Shown here: piece after piece, positions 47,985 through 62,037 of the stretch | How positions within the stretch are numbered: position 1 is the stretch's first letter | How the letters are laid out: every line of letters starts with the position of its first letter | Assembly: GCF_000283155.1 (NCBI RefSeq) | Contig: NW_004454163.1 | Span: forward strand, 5,410,923-5,474,922 | Direction: 5' to 3' | Source of the DNA: Ceratotherium simum simum | Lineage: Eukaryota; Chordata; Mammalia; Perissodactyla; Rhinocerotidae | Length of the DNA stretch: 64,000 nt | Program-made: the position numbers and the translations under genes | Notes under the pieces: model-generated | What the model was told of the DNA's origin: nothing | Seen by the model: only the letters and a program-made list of their open reading frames with translations | Databases searched by the model: none

Positions 47985-48895
47985 ATACAATGCGAATATA
48001 TTAAGAACACCTACAATTTAACAACAATAAAAAATAAAATAAGCTGATTAAAAAGTGGGCAAATGACTTGAATAGACATTTGTCCAAAAATGACATACAA
48101 ATGGCCAAGTATATGAAAAGACGCTCAACATCACTAATCATCAGAGAAATGCACATCAAAACCATAATATCACCTCACACCTATTTAGGATGGCTACTAT
48201 CAAAAAGTCAGAAAATAAGTGTTGGTGGTTATACAGAGAAATATGAACACTTGTACACTGTTGGCAGGATTGTAAATGGTGCAAGTGCTATGGAAAACAT
48301 CATTTCAGTTCCTCAAAAAATTAAAAATAGAATCTACCATATAATCCCCAAATCCGACTTCTGGGTATATATCCAAAAGAATTAAAAGCAGGGTCTTGAA
48401 GAGATATTTGCACACTCATGTTCATAGCAGCACTATTCACAATAGCCAAAAGTTGGAAGAAACCCAAATGTCCATCGATGGATGAATGGATAAACAAAAT
48501 GTGGTATATACATACAATGGAATATTATTCAGCCTTAAAAAGGAAGGAAATCCTGATACATGCTACCAATGGATGAACCTTGAGGACATCATGCTAAGTG
48601 ACAAATACGGTATGATTCCACTTATAGTATGTACTTAGAGTAGTCAAAATCATGCAGAAAGTAGAATGGTGGTTGCCAGGAGACGAGGGAAGAGAGGAAT
48701 GGGGATTTATCATTTAATGTGTACAGAGTTTCAGTTTAACAAGACGAAAAGAGTTATGGAGATGGATGGTGGTGATGTCTGTACAACATTTCAAATGTAT
48801 TTAATATCACTGAACTGTACACATAAAAATGGTTAAGACAGTAAATCTTATGTTATGTGTTTTTTACCACAATTAAAAAACACATAAAATATTTT
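47985..48895 (+). mobile_element. L1 3' end, 5'-truncated
   Basis: End of ORF2 (gaatagacatttgtccaaaa, tggatgaatggataaacaaa, gtggtatatacatacaatgg, tcagccttaaaaaggaagg) followed by a 3' UTR (atggtggttgccaggagac, ctgaactgtacacataaaaa) and a short A-rich tail. Confidence 0.92.
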
Positions 48896-50544
48896 AATTT
48901 GAAAAACACAATTTGTGTAAGGAAAGAAATCCAAACATAAGGTAAAGAATGTCTCTTGTTTTTCTTTACCTTGATTAACTATCATGTATGAGTTTTCACA
49001 ACTCTCGCTTCCTTACTCACAATACTGTGGGTTTATTAAAAGGCAATTGGGGAAGAAATTAATAGATATGGAAAAAGAAAAAATACCCTCATACCAAGCA
49101 TGTCTCATTTTCTCTCAATTAAAGTGGGCCTCCTCTGTAGTTGGTACTGTTTGGGTACCAATTTTACATTGTGAGGCAGAGGTAGAGAGGACAGCTATCC
49201 TTCCCGCTATTTTAAACATTAAACTTTTTATTCCGATGAATATAATTTGATGTATTAATGATAGAAAATCATGTATGAGAAGCAGTTTTTTGAGGATGGA
49301 AGGCCTCAGAAACATGAATGATTTCATACAATGAAATCATACAGAGATTCAACACTAAACAGATAACAAATAATCTTAGATATTAGCACACATTTCAATG
49401 CAAAAAAGAAGAGAAATATCGGTCAGGCTATATAAACTCTGATGGAGCAGGGAGTGGGGAGGAGAGTAAAGGTCTGCATTCTAAAATGGGTTTAGAACAA
49501 TTGATTCTCATGACTGTCTCCTGGCACACGTGCCTAGTGGGCTAGATGGTTACTGAAGTTTTTCTACCTGAGAAAAAAATTGCCCCATCATTCTGCAGAT
49601 TCCATTTAGAAACAGAAGCCATAAGTCAAAAGCAATGCATTTTATCTGAAGTTACTAGATGCTTCTATGTGAAAGAATTGCTCCTGAGAGAATTTAATAT
49701 ATATTTTAACCAATTTGTCAAGGCTTTTATTTTTATTATACAAACGATGACAGAAATATGTGCTAGGAATGACACTTCAGATTTCTTTCAACCTCAAGCT
49801 TCTATGATCATATCACATTTAAGAGGAAGAATCTAACAAAGTATATGTTCTTAAAGCTTCTAGAGATAGATTTTGTCAGGGATACCGATTTTATCTTTTA
49901 TTATAAGGTTAAAATATACTGATAGTAGAGAAGACTTGTGACCCAGTAAGTAAAAATGTGAATCCCTGGTTTAATTAACTCTTCTTTCAAAGTTTCAAAA
50001 ACAATTATCAAAGCTATTAATCTATCACCCAGAGCTCAGAACATCTATTGTGAATATCAACTAGATTTTGTTCAAGTACTTTTAAAAAGATGAAAAATTT
50101 ATACATATTGTGAATGTATTTTCCCCCAAACCCTGATTTTACTGTAATATTATCTCATATGTTTTTAGAAGAACAATTTTTTATTTTTAGAGTTAAATTT
50201 GAGTTGAAAGTGACCCTTAAAAGTGAATTGAGCTCCCAATCATTGATTCCATCACCAACAATTCAAAAGATTATAATATTGTAGTGGTTTTGAGGCACTA
50301 TTTCCATTTTTATTCCCAAGAGCGTGGGGTCATATAAATATTTAAGCAATATTTGGTAATAATTTCATCAGCCTAGGCTTCAGACACTATAAACAATTAA
50401 TGTTTGCCAGGTGGAATTGCGAAGTCTGGTAACTATTATTAACAATGCTCTTAACTTGCAGATCAAATATTGTTTTGTCTTATTTTTAAAATAAGGCTAG
50501 TAATAAATGATAGCAACATCATCATCAATAATAATAATGATAAC
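48896..50544. other. AT-rich intron, nothing recognised
   Basis: No gene or transposon was supported. A trinucleotide-like catcatcatcaataataata stretch begins near 50517. Confidence 0.4.
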
Positions 50545-50760
50545 AACAATAATGATAACTAACACTTATACTATGCTTATTATGTTCTAGCTCTGTATTT
50601 AATACTTTACACATATTAATTCACTCTCACAAGAACCCCATGAGGTAAACACTATTATGCTCATTTTACCACTGAGAATGAGAGTAAATGGTGGAGTTGT
50701 GATTTGAACCCTTGCAATCTGGCTTCAATGCCTGCCCACCCATATCTACTATGTTATAGA
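50545..50760 (-). repeat. MIR
   Basis: taacacttatactatgctta, aattcactctcacaagaacc, ccatgaggtaaacactatta and gttgtgatttgaacccttgc are MIR complement landmarks. Confidence 0.8.
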
Positions 50761-52839
50761 ATACAAGATTTAACTGATATAACTTCTGGTGTAAGATTTA
50801 TTACTTTGCCACTATGTGACAGACATAAATCTATCCTTAAATTAATTACATATTCATAACTGCATTGGTCAATATAATGCTAGCTGTTTTAAATGATGAA
50901 ATCCTCCAAATCTCAGTGACTAAACACAATTCATATCTCATTCGGATGGAGTCCAAAATAGTTTCCCTGACTGGCAGGAGACTTCACATGTGGTAATCTA
51001 GGGACCTAGGCTTCTTCCATCTGTGGAAATCTAGGGCCTTGGAGTCCTCTGTGCCCAGCCAGCAGAGAAGGAAAGGAGGATCATACATGGGAAGTTGCTG
51101 TGAGTCAATCCTGGAATGGTGCGTTTTATCTTCACTCATTTTCCAGTGCCCAGAACTCAATTACAGGGGCAAGGACAGCTTGGAAATGCTGTTTAGGAAG
51201 AAGAGAAAACTGGATTGGTGAGCAACTGGCCAATATCTCCCACATCAGTCTCCACCTATCTTCCTAGTGATGGTCTACTCATATTTTCTGACTCCAAAAC
51301 TAATATTTATTCCACTATATTTCTCTATCTTTGCTAGAGACTCCATATGCATATATCAAAGTGAATAATACCTGTACATACAAAGGATGTTGTGAAGGCA
51401 GAATAGAATTTAAAAATGGCCAAATTCTGGCCAAATGGGAGACTTTGGGTATCGAGAAAAGAGCTAGTCAATGTCGTACTCAGTCGGGTCTCTACTGATA
51501 AATCTTCCTCACGGGAAAGAAAAAGAATTGTCTGCTAAATTTGTTTTCTTATCTGTCCCTGCAACAAGAAATTAAGCTCCCTTGAGAACTTATGAAATTC
51601 CTTGAGGAATTTTGACTGCACGAGTTATTGATAGATAGTAAGCATCCAAGATATTCTGGGTTTGTTAATTAAGTATTAATTTAAATGTGCTCTGTAAACA
51701 CTTTGTGCTAGGGGCATAACAAGTGCTTAACAGAAGTTGTGGATTATTGTTTGGAAAATATTGGTTTTTAATTATGGAGTGAAAAGAGAGAATCCAAACT
51801 ACGAATTTAGATTAAATAAAAGCTTACAGACACATGAGAATGTTTTCTTTTGATATTTAGTTTTGAAGGTAGGTATGTGGGAAATGGTTGATTGCAGAGT
51901 AATGCTTTTTGATATGTAAAGCACGTGAACGTTTAGATTATAAATGTAAAATCTGAAAAGCAAGACTCAGACATTATAGCATGCTTGTTCTCAGGTCTCT
52001 GGGACAAAATTAAAAACAAAATCAACCTCACATTTCCCTTTGGATGTAAAATCAGTAAATAAGAGGGCAAGAAGAACACTGATAAGTAATTAATGAGAGT
52101 ATTCTTTATCAGTTATGTTATTGACATTTCAGGTTTATTCATGCTCAAACAATATGCCAGACACAATCTTATCCTTAAATAAAATTATCTGTACACCCTT
52201 TTTACTCATCCATTAAATGCCCTAACTGTACTGTAATTACTCTATGTCTAGGTAGTTACACAATAACATACTATTTATTAAAGAAATATCTTGAAATCTG
52301 AGATTTAAAAAATATTATAACAGGTTCATAATCTTTTATTGGAAACCCTTGGTCCTAGATATGTTAGCGATTTAGAATTTTTAAAATTTAGATATAGCAT
52401 GCAGAGTATAAACCATATAGTTTAAAATATCCCACAAGCACACTATAAAAATATATTCATATTTCTCCAGAAAATCACATGAATATTTACTAGATAAATA
52501 AAGATCATAAGTAGCTTCATGTTGGTTCAGGTCAGGTTTTGCCAAAAATGAGTTTGTCACAAATTTATGCAAAAAAAATTTTTTTGAGAGCCTTTTGGGT
52601 TTTAGACTTCTGGAAAAGAAACTGTGGGATCATAATACAGTTAAGCATTCAGTGTTTAAATTAGATATTGTTTCTAAGCTGCCTGTTCATGAAGCAGTTT
52701 TAATGAATTATAATTATTTAAATATCTCAAAAATTTCAAACAGCTATTGTATGGTCAAACAAAAACAATGTTTTGGGTGGTTTCTGGTCGAATATGTAAG
52801 GAGCTTAGAAGGTATCCCTTAGTTCTAACAAGTAAAAAG
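50761..52839. other. Intron; degenerate repeat at about 50890-51250
   Basis: cagtgactaaacacaattca, ctagggacctaggcttcttc and actcaattacaggggcaagg suggest an old LTR- or DNA-type repeat of uncertain family. The rest is AT-rich with no gene. Confidence 0.3.
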
Positions 52840-54064
52840 GTGAACAAACAGAAAATTCAATAACTCATTTTAGATCTGTCAGAGAAGTGAGGTCACAGGG
52901 CAAACTGTGGCCTCCCAAATCAGAGATGTAAACAGATGGATAGACAGAATCATAACTTACTGGATCAGAAACCTATGTCCACAGGAACCAGTATTGAGGT
53001 AGAAAAACCTGAACTGTAATTGATGAATTTCTGGAGGTTCTATGTGGACAAATCTGAGAGATGAAAAACTCCAGGGGGACCTAGTCAAAGGGGGTTCCAC
53101 ACAATTTGTGTTTTACCTCCAGGAGTTTCACCAGGTTATTATAGTGAAGATCAAGAAAAAAAAAAAGTTGGGCTTCCTGGAGGGGGAGGGGAAAAGTAAT
53201 CATTTTGAAATAAGCCAGAACATTCTGGTCTTCTTAACAAGGCCTGCTCTCAAGAGAAACTGTTTTACCAGAGCCTACTGGGGTTTTATCAGAATCTATC
53301 TAACTTGGGGGAAGAGAAATACCCAACTCTAGGCTACTCTAGCCTTCCACATGGGGGAAAGGAAATGCCTAATTCCAGGCCCCACCATCCAGTACCACCT
53401 AAGGGGGTGAAAAATAAAAAGGAGAGCCAGCCCTGATGGCCTAGTGGTTAAAGTTCAGCATGCTCTGCTTCAGTGGCCCGGGTTCAGTTCCAGGGCACAG
53501 AACCACACCACTCATCTGTCAGTAGCCATGCTGTGGTGGTGGCTCACATAGAAGAACTAGAAGGACTTATAACTAGAATATACAACTATGTACTGAGGCC
53601 TTAGGGAGAAAAAAAAAAGAGAGAGAGGAATATTGGCAACAGATGTTAGCTCAGAGTGAGTCTTTCCCAGCAATAAATAAATAAAAAGGAAAAAGCTGAG
53701 AAGGACTTGCAAAGTTCACAGCTCAGGGGCATAGGCTCACCAAAGGAATAAGACCTAACCATGGGACTATAGTACACTTCTTCTTCCCACATACCTTACC
53801 ACTATATTACTAAAAGCCTATTTCCTATAGTTCCTTTTACCCAGTACATCATGTCCATATTTCAATAAAAAAATTATGAGGCATTCTAAAAGGCAAAAAA
53901 CATAGTTTGAAGAGACAGAACAAGTATTTAAACCAGGCTTAGATATGGCAGGGATGTTCGAGTTATCAGACCATAAATTTAAAACAACTATGATTAATAT
54001 GCTATGGCTCTAATGGAAAAAGTAGACAACATGCAAGAAAAGACAGATAATATAAGCCAAGAGA
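52840..54064 (+). mobile_element. Old L1 (L1M-type) 5' UTR and start of ORF1
   Basis: Word order of an L1M 5' region: ggaaccagtattgaggtaga, atctgagagatgaaaaactc, tgttttacctccaggagttt, ggcctgctctcaagagaaac, accatccagtaccacctaag. It is interrupted by an ERE at 53424-53679, then continues with acccagtacatcatgtccat and aaaatacg-free ORF1-start words (gcagggatgttcgagttatc, atggaaaaagtagacaacatg). Confidence 0.85.
53424..53679 (+). mobile_element. ERE SINE inside L1M
   Basis: gagccagccctgatggccta, middle gaagaactagaaggacttat, one gatgttagctcagagtgagt block, then aataaataa. Target-site duplication aataaaaagga (53413-53423 and 53680-53690). Confidence 0.93.
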
Positions 54065-54682
54065 TGATTCTCTCTGAGAAAGAATCAAAAACAAATGTGA
54101 CAGATCACATTCTAGGCCATAAAAAGTACCTTACCAAATTTAAAAGAATAGAAATCATATAACGTATGATCTCAGATCTCAAAAGAATTAAACTAGAAAT
54201 CAATAACAGATAGCTGGAAAATACCTAAACACTTGGAGATTAAACAATACACTTCTAAATAACACATAGGTCAAAGAAAAAATCTCAAAAAGAAATTTAA
54301 AAATACTTTGAATTAAATGAAAATGAAATAATAAAATTTGTGGGATGTAGCAAAAGCAGTGCTTAGAGGAAATTTTATTGCATTGAACATATATATTAGA
54401 AAAGAATAAAGATATAAAATCAGTAATCCAAGCTTCCACCTGAGGAAACTCAAAATAGAAAGGCAAATTATATCCAAAGTAACCAGAAGAAAAGAAATAA
54501 TAAAATTTAGACCAGAAATCAATAAAATTGAAAATAGGGAAAAAACAGAAAAATCAATGAAACCAAAAGCTGGTTCTCTGAAAAGATCAGTAAAATGTAT
54601 AAGCCTCTAATCAAGCTAATAAAGAAAAAAGAGAGAAAACACAAATTACTAATATCACAAATGAAACAAGTGACATAGGTTA
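54065..54682 (+). mobile_element. Old L1 ORF2 segment
   Basis: Corresponds to the part of ORF2 between endonuclease and reverse transcriptase (gaaaatacctaaacacttgg, gggatgtagcaaaagcagtg, aagctggttctctgaaaaga). It is homologous to about 55740-56200 of the next L1, so the two are separate copies. It abuts the ORF1 start above, which implies loss of about 1.5-2 kb. Confidence 0.8.
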
Positions 54683-57600
54683 AACAAAAGTTAAAAGACA
54701 AAAGCACTAAAATTAACTAAAACTACAATAATTAGTTAAAGGATACATAAAATTAAAAGATGTAAAAAGGGACATCAAAAACATAAAACATGGGGGAGAG
54801 TACAAATGTAGAGTATTGGAATATGTTAAAATTTAAGTTGCTATCAACTCAAAATAAACTGTAACTTACATGGGAGGAAATACGTGAACCTCATGGTAAC
54901 CACAAAGCAAAAACACATAGTAAATACACAGAAGAAATGAGAAAGGAATCTACACATAACACTACAGAAAGTGATCAAACCACAAGAAAAGAGAGAAGAA
55001 GAAACAAACAGAGAGGAACTACAAAAATAGCCAGAAAACAATGAGCAAAATGGCAATAAGTACATACCTATGAATAATTACTTTACATGTAAATGGACTA
55101 AATTCTCCAATCAGAAGACACAGAGTGACTGAATGGATAAAAAAACAAACTCATCTATTTATTGCCTACAAGAGACTCACTTCAGAAGTAAGGACATACA
55201 CAGACTGAAAGTGAAGGGACTGAAAAAGTTATTCTATGCAAAAGGAAACAGAAAGCTGGTGCAGCTATATTTATATCAGACAAAATAGACTTTAAAACAA
55301 AGATGGTAATAAAAGACAAAGAGGGACACTACAAAATGATAAAGGGTTTAATTCAGCAAAAATATATACAAATGTAAATATATATGCACCCAACATAGGA
55401 ACACCAAAATATATAAAGCAAATATTTACAGACCTAAAGGGAGAAATAGAAGCAATACAATAACAGTAAGGGACTTTGACACCCCACTTTCATAAATGGA
55501 TAAATCATCCAGACAGAAAATCAATAAGGAAACATTCACCTTAAACAACACATTAGACCAGATGGACTTAAAAGATATTAAGAACATACCATCCAAAACA
55601 ACAGAATACACATTCTTCTCAAGTGCACATGGAACATTTTCCAGGATAGATCACATATTATGCCACAAAAGAAGTCTTAATAAATTCAAGAAGATTGAAA
55701 TAATATCAAGCATCTTTTCTGATGACAATGGTATGAAATTAGAAATCAATTACAAGAGGAAAATTGGAAAAACTACAAACACATGGAGATTAATCATGTT
55801 ACTGAACAACTACTAGGCCACAGGAAAAAAATCAAAGGAGAAATAAAACATACCTAAAGACAAATGAAAACAGAAATATGACATACCAAAATCTATGGGA
55901 TGCAACAAAAGCAGCTCTAAGAGGGAAGTTCATAGTTCCTATAGTTCACACACCCACCTCAAGAAACAAAAAAAAATCTCAAATAGAGAGTTTAACTTTA
56001 CACCTAAAGGAACTATAAAAAAATGAACAAATGAAGCCCAAAGTTAGTAGAAGAAAGAAAATAATAAAGATCTGAGTGGAAATAAATGAAATAGTGACTA
56101 AAAAGACAATAGAAAAATCAATGAAACTAAAAGCTGATTCTTTGAAAAGATAAACAAAATTGACAAACTTTTAGCTAGACTCACCAAGAAAAAAAGAGAG
56201 AGTTCAAACAAATAAAATCAGAAATGAAAAAGGAAAAGTTACAACTGTTACCACAGAAATACAAAGGATCATAAGAGGTTACTATGAACAATTATACCCC
56301 TACCAGTTGAACAAACTAGAAGAAATGGATAAATTCCTTCTAAGAATGAATCATGAAGAAATAGAAAATCTGAATAGACCAATTACTAGTAAGGAGATTG
56401 ACTCAGTAATCAAAGACCTCAAGTCAAAAACAAAAGTCCAGGACCAGAAAGCTTCATTGTTGAATTCTACCAAACATTCAAAGATTTAATATCTATTCTT
56501 CTCAAACTTTTCCAAAAAATTGAAGAGGGGGAAAAGCTTCCAAACTCATTATATGAGGCTAGCACTACCCTGATACCAAAACCAAAGGACATCACAAAAA
56601 AAAGAAAATTACAGGCCAATATCCCTGATGAACAGAGATGCAAAAATCCTCAACAAAATATTAGCAAACCAAACTCAACAATACATTAAAAGGATTATAT
56701 ACCCTAATCAAGTGGGTTTAATTCCAGGGATGCAAGGATGTTTCAACATTCACAAATCAATCAACATGATATACGACATTAACAAAATGAAGAATAAAAA
56801 TCATATGCTCATCTCAATAGATGCATAAAAAGTATCTGCCAAAATTCAAATCCATTTATGATAAAAACTCTCAACTAAGTGGGTATAGAGGAAATGTACT
56901 GCAACATAAAGGTCATATATGACAAACTCATAGCTAACATCAAACTCAATGGTGAAAAGCTGAAAGCATTTCTTGCAAGATTAGGAACAAGACAAGGAGG
57001 TCCACTCTTGTCACTTTTATTCAACATAGTATTAGTAGTCCTAGCGGGACTAGCCAGAGCAATTAGGCAAGAAAAAAAAATAATAAACGGCATCCAAATA
57101 AGAAAGGAAGAAGTAAGACAGTCACTATTTGCAGATGGCATGATACTATATAGAGAAAACCCTAAAAACTACACCAAAAAACTATTAGAACTAATAAATG
57201 AATTCAGTAAAGTTGCAGGATACAAAAATCAATACACAGAAATGTGTGGTCTTTCTATACTAATAACAAAATATCAGAAAAGGAAATCAAGAAAACAATC
57301 CATTTACAACTGCATCAAAAAAAGTAAAATACCGAGGAACAAATTTAACCAAGAAAGTGAAAGACCTACACACTGAAAACTATAAGGCACTGATGAAAGA
57401 AATTAAAGACACAAATAAATAGAAAGATATTCTGTACTCATGGATTGGAAGAATTAATATTGGTAAAATGTCCACACTACCCCCAAAGCAATCTACAGAT
57501 CCAATGCAATCCCTATCAAAATTCCAATGATATTTTTCACAGAACTAGAAAAAATAATTCTAAAATTTTACAGAACAACAATAGACCCTGAATAGCCAAA

Positions 57601-59097
57601 GCAATCTTGAGAAAGAAGAATGAAGCTGGAGGTATCATGCTTCCTGATTTCAAACTATACTACATAGCTATAATAATCAAAACCATATGCTACTGGCATA
57701 AAAACAGACATATAGATCAACGGACCAGAATTGAGAGTCCAGAAATAAACCCATACATATATTGACAACTAATTTATGACAAAAAAACTAAGAACATGCA
57801 ACGGAGAAAGGACAGTCTCTTCAAAAATAGTGTTTGGAAAACTGGACAGTCACATGCAAAAGAATGAAACTAGACTACTATCTTACACCAAACACAAAAA
57901 TTAACTCAAAATGGATTAAAGACTTGAATGTAAGACCTAAAACCACTAAATTCCTAGAAGAAAATATAGGTGGTAAGCTCCTTGACACAGATATTAGTGA
58001 TATTTTTGTGGATCTGATTCCAAAGGCCAAGGAAACAAAAGGAAAAATAAACAAATGGGATTACAACAAACTAAAAAGGTTTTGCATGGTGAAGAAAGCC
58101 ATCAAAACAAAAAAGCAACCTACTAAATGGGACAAGATATTTGCAAATCATTTATCTGACTAAGAGGTTAATATCCAAAATATAGAAATAATTTATACAA
58201 CTCATCAACAAAAAACAAACAACCTGATTATAAAATGGGCAGAGGAACTAAATAGACATTTTTCCAAAAAAGATATGCAGATGACCAAAGGGCACATGGA
58301 AAAATGTTCAATGTCACTAATTACTAGGAAAATGCAAATCAAACCACAATGAGATACCACTTCACAGCTGTTAGAATGGTTATTATCAAAAAGAAAGAAA
58401 TAACAAGTGTTGGAGAGGATGTGGAGTAAAGGGAACACTTGTGCATTGTTGGCGAGAGTATAGTTGTACATCCAATATATAAAAACCAGTGTGAAGATTC
58501 CTCAAAAAATTAAAAATAGAACTACCATATGATCTGGCTATTCCACTTCTGGGTATTTATCCAAAGAATACAAAAATACTAATTTGAAAAGATATATGAC
58601 CCCTACCTTCATTGGAGCATTCTTTAAAATAGCCAAAATATGGAAACAACCTATATGTCAATTGATGGATTAATGGATAAAGAAGATGTGGTATATACAC
58701 TCAGTGGAATACTATTCAGCCATAAAAAGGATAAAATCTTGCCATTTGCAACAACATGGGTGGACCTTGAGGATACCATGCTAAATGAAATATGTCAGAT
58801 GGAGAAAGACAAATATTGTATGATTTCACTCATATTGTGAAATCTAAAATCAAAGAAAGAAAACAAAACAAAACAAAAACAAACTATAGTTACAGAGAAC
58901 AGATTTGTGGTTACCAGATGACAAGTGGGCTGGGGGTTGGGCAAAATGAGTGAAGGAGGTCAATTTTATGGTGATGGATGGTAACTAGACTTTTGGTGGT
59001 GATCACTTTGTAGTGTATACAGATATCGAACTATAATGTTGTACACCTGAAACTTATATAATGTTATATACCAATTTTACCTTAATAAAAAAATAGA
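54683..59097 (+). mobile_element. L1, 5'-truncated in the ORF1-ORF2 spacer, with complete ORF2 span and 3' UTR
   Basis: Begins in the spacer (aagacaaaagcactaaaatt). ORF2 would start at the ATG at 55050. The endonuclease span is about 55050-55810, the reverse transcriptase about 56290-57200, and the C-terminal part extends to 58160. The 3' UTR runs from there to the polyadenylation-like aataaaaaaatagataaata at 59085. Pieces keep L1 words such as [14 protein letters not shown] and FADGMILY. The catalytic FADD box reads FADG here, and many stops and frameshifts interrupt ORF2, so it cannot be active. Confidence 0.93.
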
Positions 59098-60482
59098 TAA
59101 ATAAAAATTTATAAGGAAAAAAATCCACCCATTCATGATATATACATTCAGCAAACTAGGAATGGAGGGAAACTTCCTCAGCTTGATAAAGAACACCTAC
59201 AAAAATCCTAAAGCTAACATTGTCATACTTAATGGTGAGAAACTAGAAGCTTTCCCAATAAAATCAGGAATAAGACAAGGATATCCCCTTTCACCACTCC
59301 TTTTCAATATCATACTGGCGATCCTAGCTAATGTAATAAGACAAGAAAAGGAAATAAAAGGTAAACATATTGGGAAAGAAGAAATAAAACTGGATTTGTT
59401 CACAGATGACATGATTGTCTATGCAAAAAATCTGAAAGAATTCACCCAAAACCCCTGGCACCAATAAATGATTATAGTAAGACTACAAGATACAAGGTTA
59501 ATGTACAAAGTCAATTGTTTCCTATATACAAGCAATGAACAAGTGGAATTTGAAATTACCACACAATACCATTTACATTAGCACTCACATAAATGAAATA
59601 CTTAGCTACAAATATAACAATATGTATAAGATCTATATGAGAAAAACTACAAAACTCTCATGAAAGAAATGAACTAAATAAAATTGAGAGATATTACATC
59701 TTCATTGATAAGATTCAATATTGTCAAAAAGTCAGTTCTTCCCAAACTGATTTAGAGATTCAATGCAGTCCCAATCAAAATCCCAATAAGTTATTTTGTG
59801 AATATCAACAAACTGATTCTAAAGGTTTTATTGAAAGGCAAGCGACCCAGAAGAGACAACTCAATATTAAAGAAGAACAAAGTCAAGGACTGACACTCCC
59901 TGACTTCAATATTTACTCTAAAGCTACAGTCAAGACAGTGTGGTACTGGTGAAAGAATAAATAGATCAATGGAACAGATAGAGAGTCCAGAAATAGGCCC
60001 ACATAAATATAGTCAACTGATCTTTGACAAAGAAGTAAAGACAATATAATGGAGAAAAGATAGTTTTTTCAACAAATGGGACTAGAATAGCTAGACACCT
60101 ACACCCAAATAAATGAAGTTAGACACAGGCCCTATACACTTATGAACCTTAACTCAAAGTGGATTACAGATCTAAATATAAAACACAAAACTATAAAACT
60201 ATTAGAAGGTAATATAGGAGAAAATCTAGATGGCCTTTGGCATTGCCATGACTTTTTAGATACGACAACAAAGATACAATTCTATAAAGAAAAATTGATA
60301 AACAAGACTTCACTAAAATTAAAATGGTCTGCTCTGTGAAAGACTGTCAAGAATGTGAGCAGGCAAACCACAGACTGGGAGAAAATATTTGCAAAAGACA
60401 CATTTGATAAAGATTGTTATACAAAATATACAAAGAGCTTTTAAAACTCAACATAAGAAACCTAAATTAAACCAAATTAAAG
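59098..60482 (+). mobile_element. L1 ORF2 fragment, interrupted on the right by a younger L1
   Basis: Starts within the reverse transcriptase domain (ggagggaaacttcctcagct, [14 protein letters not shown], then FTDDMIVY where FADD is expected) and continues to the aaaccacagactgggagaaa region near the end of ORF2. It stops at about 60482 where a new L1 5' end begins. The missing 3' part may resume beyond the window. Confidence 0.88.
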
Positions 60483-62037
60483 AATGGCCACAAGAGATGG
60501 TGTCAAGATGGCAGCACAGGCAGACTCTGAACTCATCTCTTCCCACGGACACAATGACTTTACCACTACTCTTGGAAGAATTACCCCTAAGAGAGACATA
60601 TAAATGGGATAAAAAGAACCCCCACAAGGGACAGTGCTAACTGTGGAAGAGGTGGAAGAGGAGAAAAAAGCCACCTTCTAGCTGCAATGCTTCACGGCCA
60701 GCCAGGAGCAACCTTAAGGTACAAAGCCTTCCCTGGAGGAGTGGGGGATCTGAGCAGAGGAGCATTACCACAATAAGCAGCTTTTGGACTCAGCACAACT
60801 GAGACAAGTGTCAAAATACCTGGCTTTGCTAGCTATTAACTATAACAGGGAATACCCCCAGAAAAGTTATCAGACACAAGGGGAAACAAAAGCCTGCTCT
60901 TAAAGGGCCCACACACAAATTCACCCATTTCAGAAAGCAACAAGCAACCTAAAATCACTAGACGGAAAGGTGCACAGTCTTTTGGTGAAAAGAGACTCAC
61001 CTGATAGGCTCTGGGTGCATCTCGGTGAGAGGTGAGACCTCCCCAGGGACTGAGATATTGGCGGCAGCCATTATTGTGACCTGGTTCAGGAGTGCTGACA
61101 CAGATGCTGGCAGACGCCATTGGAGATCTTCCCCTGGCCTGTTAGTGCAGGGGTCTGCCCCACCCACTAGAGCACTGTTTAATACAGCTCAGCCAGGGCA
61201 GGCAGCCCACCCAAGGGACTGGCCCCACCCAACAGGAAGCCCTCAGGCAACTTGGGGGCCCACATAGGTGGGGCACCTGGGACCTCTGCAACCTGGTGAA
61301 TGGGTCCACCTCTGTGAGGTCGGGAATGCACAAGGGGCTGGCCTACATTGTGGAAGTGTGTGGGGACTCTGCAGTAAGGTAACTGAATCCACTTCAGTGG
61401 GATGGGGCAAGTGCAGAGGGCAGGACTGTGTTGACGGGGTGTGTGGCCTTGTGGGCAGTGGGGCTTGTCAGCTGCAGCAGACTTGTGCTTCTCAGCTACA
61501 TAGGGAATCAGCCGCACCTTCCGAGGCCTGAAACAATTGGGTTCTCCCATGCCTGGGGCCAGCCCCACTCAGCTGCAACCCTGAGAGAGCTGACAATAGC
61601 CTTGCAGGCTAGAGGCCTATAGCAATTGTAAGCTCCTGAGCCTAGCAATCAGCCATGCTGGGGGCCTACTGACTTCAGAGAAAAAAAGCAACAGGACTGT
61701 ACTATTAGACCTTGCAGCCAACTGTGCTGGGGCTCCCCATGCCGGATAAAGTGACTGAAAGGACCACAGCAGACACAGGCAGCAGAGCATTACAACCGGC
61801 CAGCCTAGGGGACAGCCTAGCCTCCCCAAGCACCTGCAGCAAAAGCAACCCTGCCACAACAGAAGGACACATGTGGCCCACACAGGGGACACTCCTGGAA
61901 CATTTGGAACTGGTGACAAGAGGGAAGCACACTGCTGGGCCTCATAAGGCATCTCTTACATAAGGCTACTTCTCCAAGATCAGGAGACGTAGCTGACCTA
62001 TGTAATAGATAGATACAAGCACAGAGAAAGAGGCAAA
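60483..62037 (+). mobile_element. 5' UTR of an L1 with intact left end
   Basis: Begins gatggtgtcaagatggcagc, the usual L1 start motif, with tctgaactcatctcttccca and ttggaagaattacccctaag as in equid L1s. About 1.55 kb long and much more GC-rich than its surroundings, with ggctggccctaca-like segments around 61080-61620. The short ORFs on both strands in it are not genes. Confidence 0.85.
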
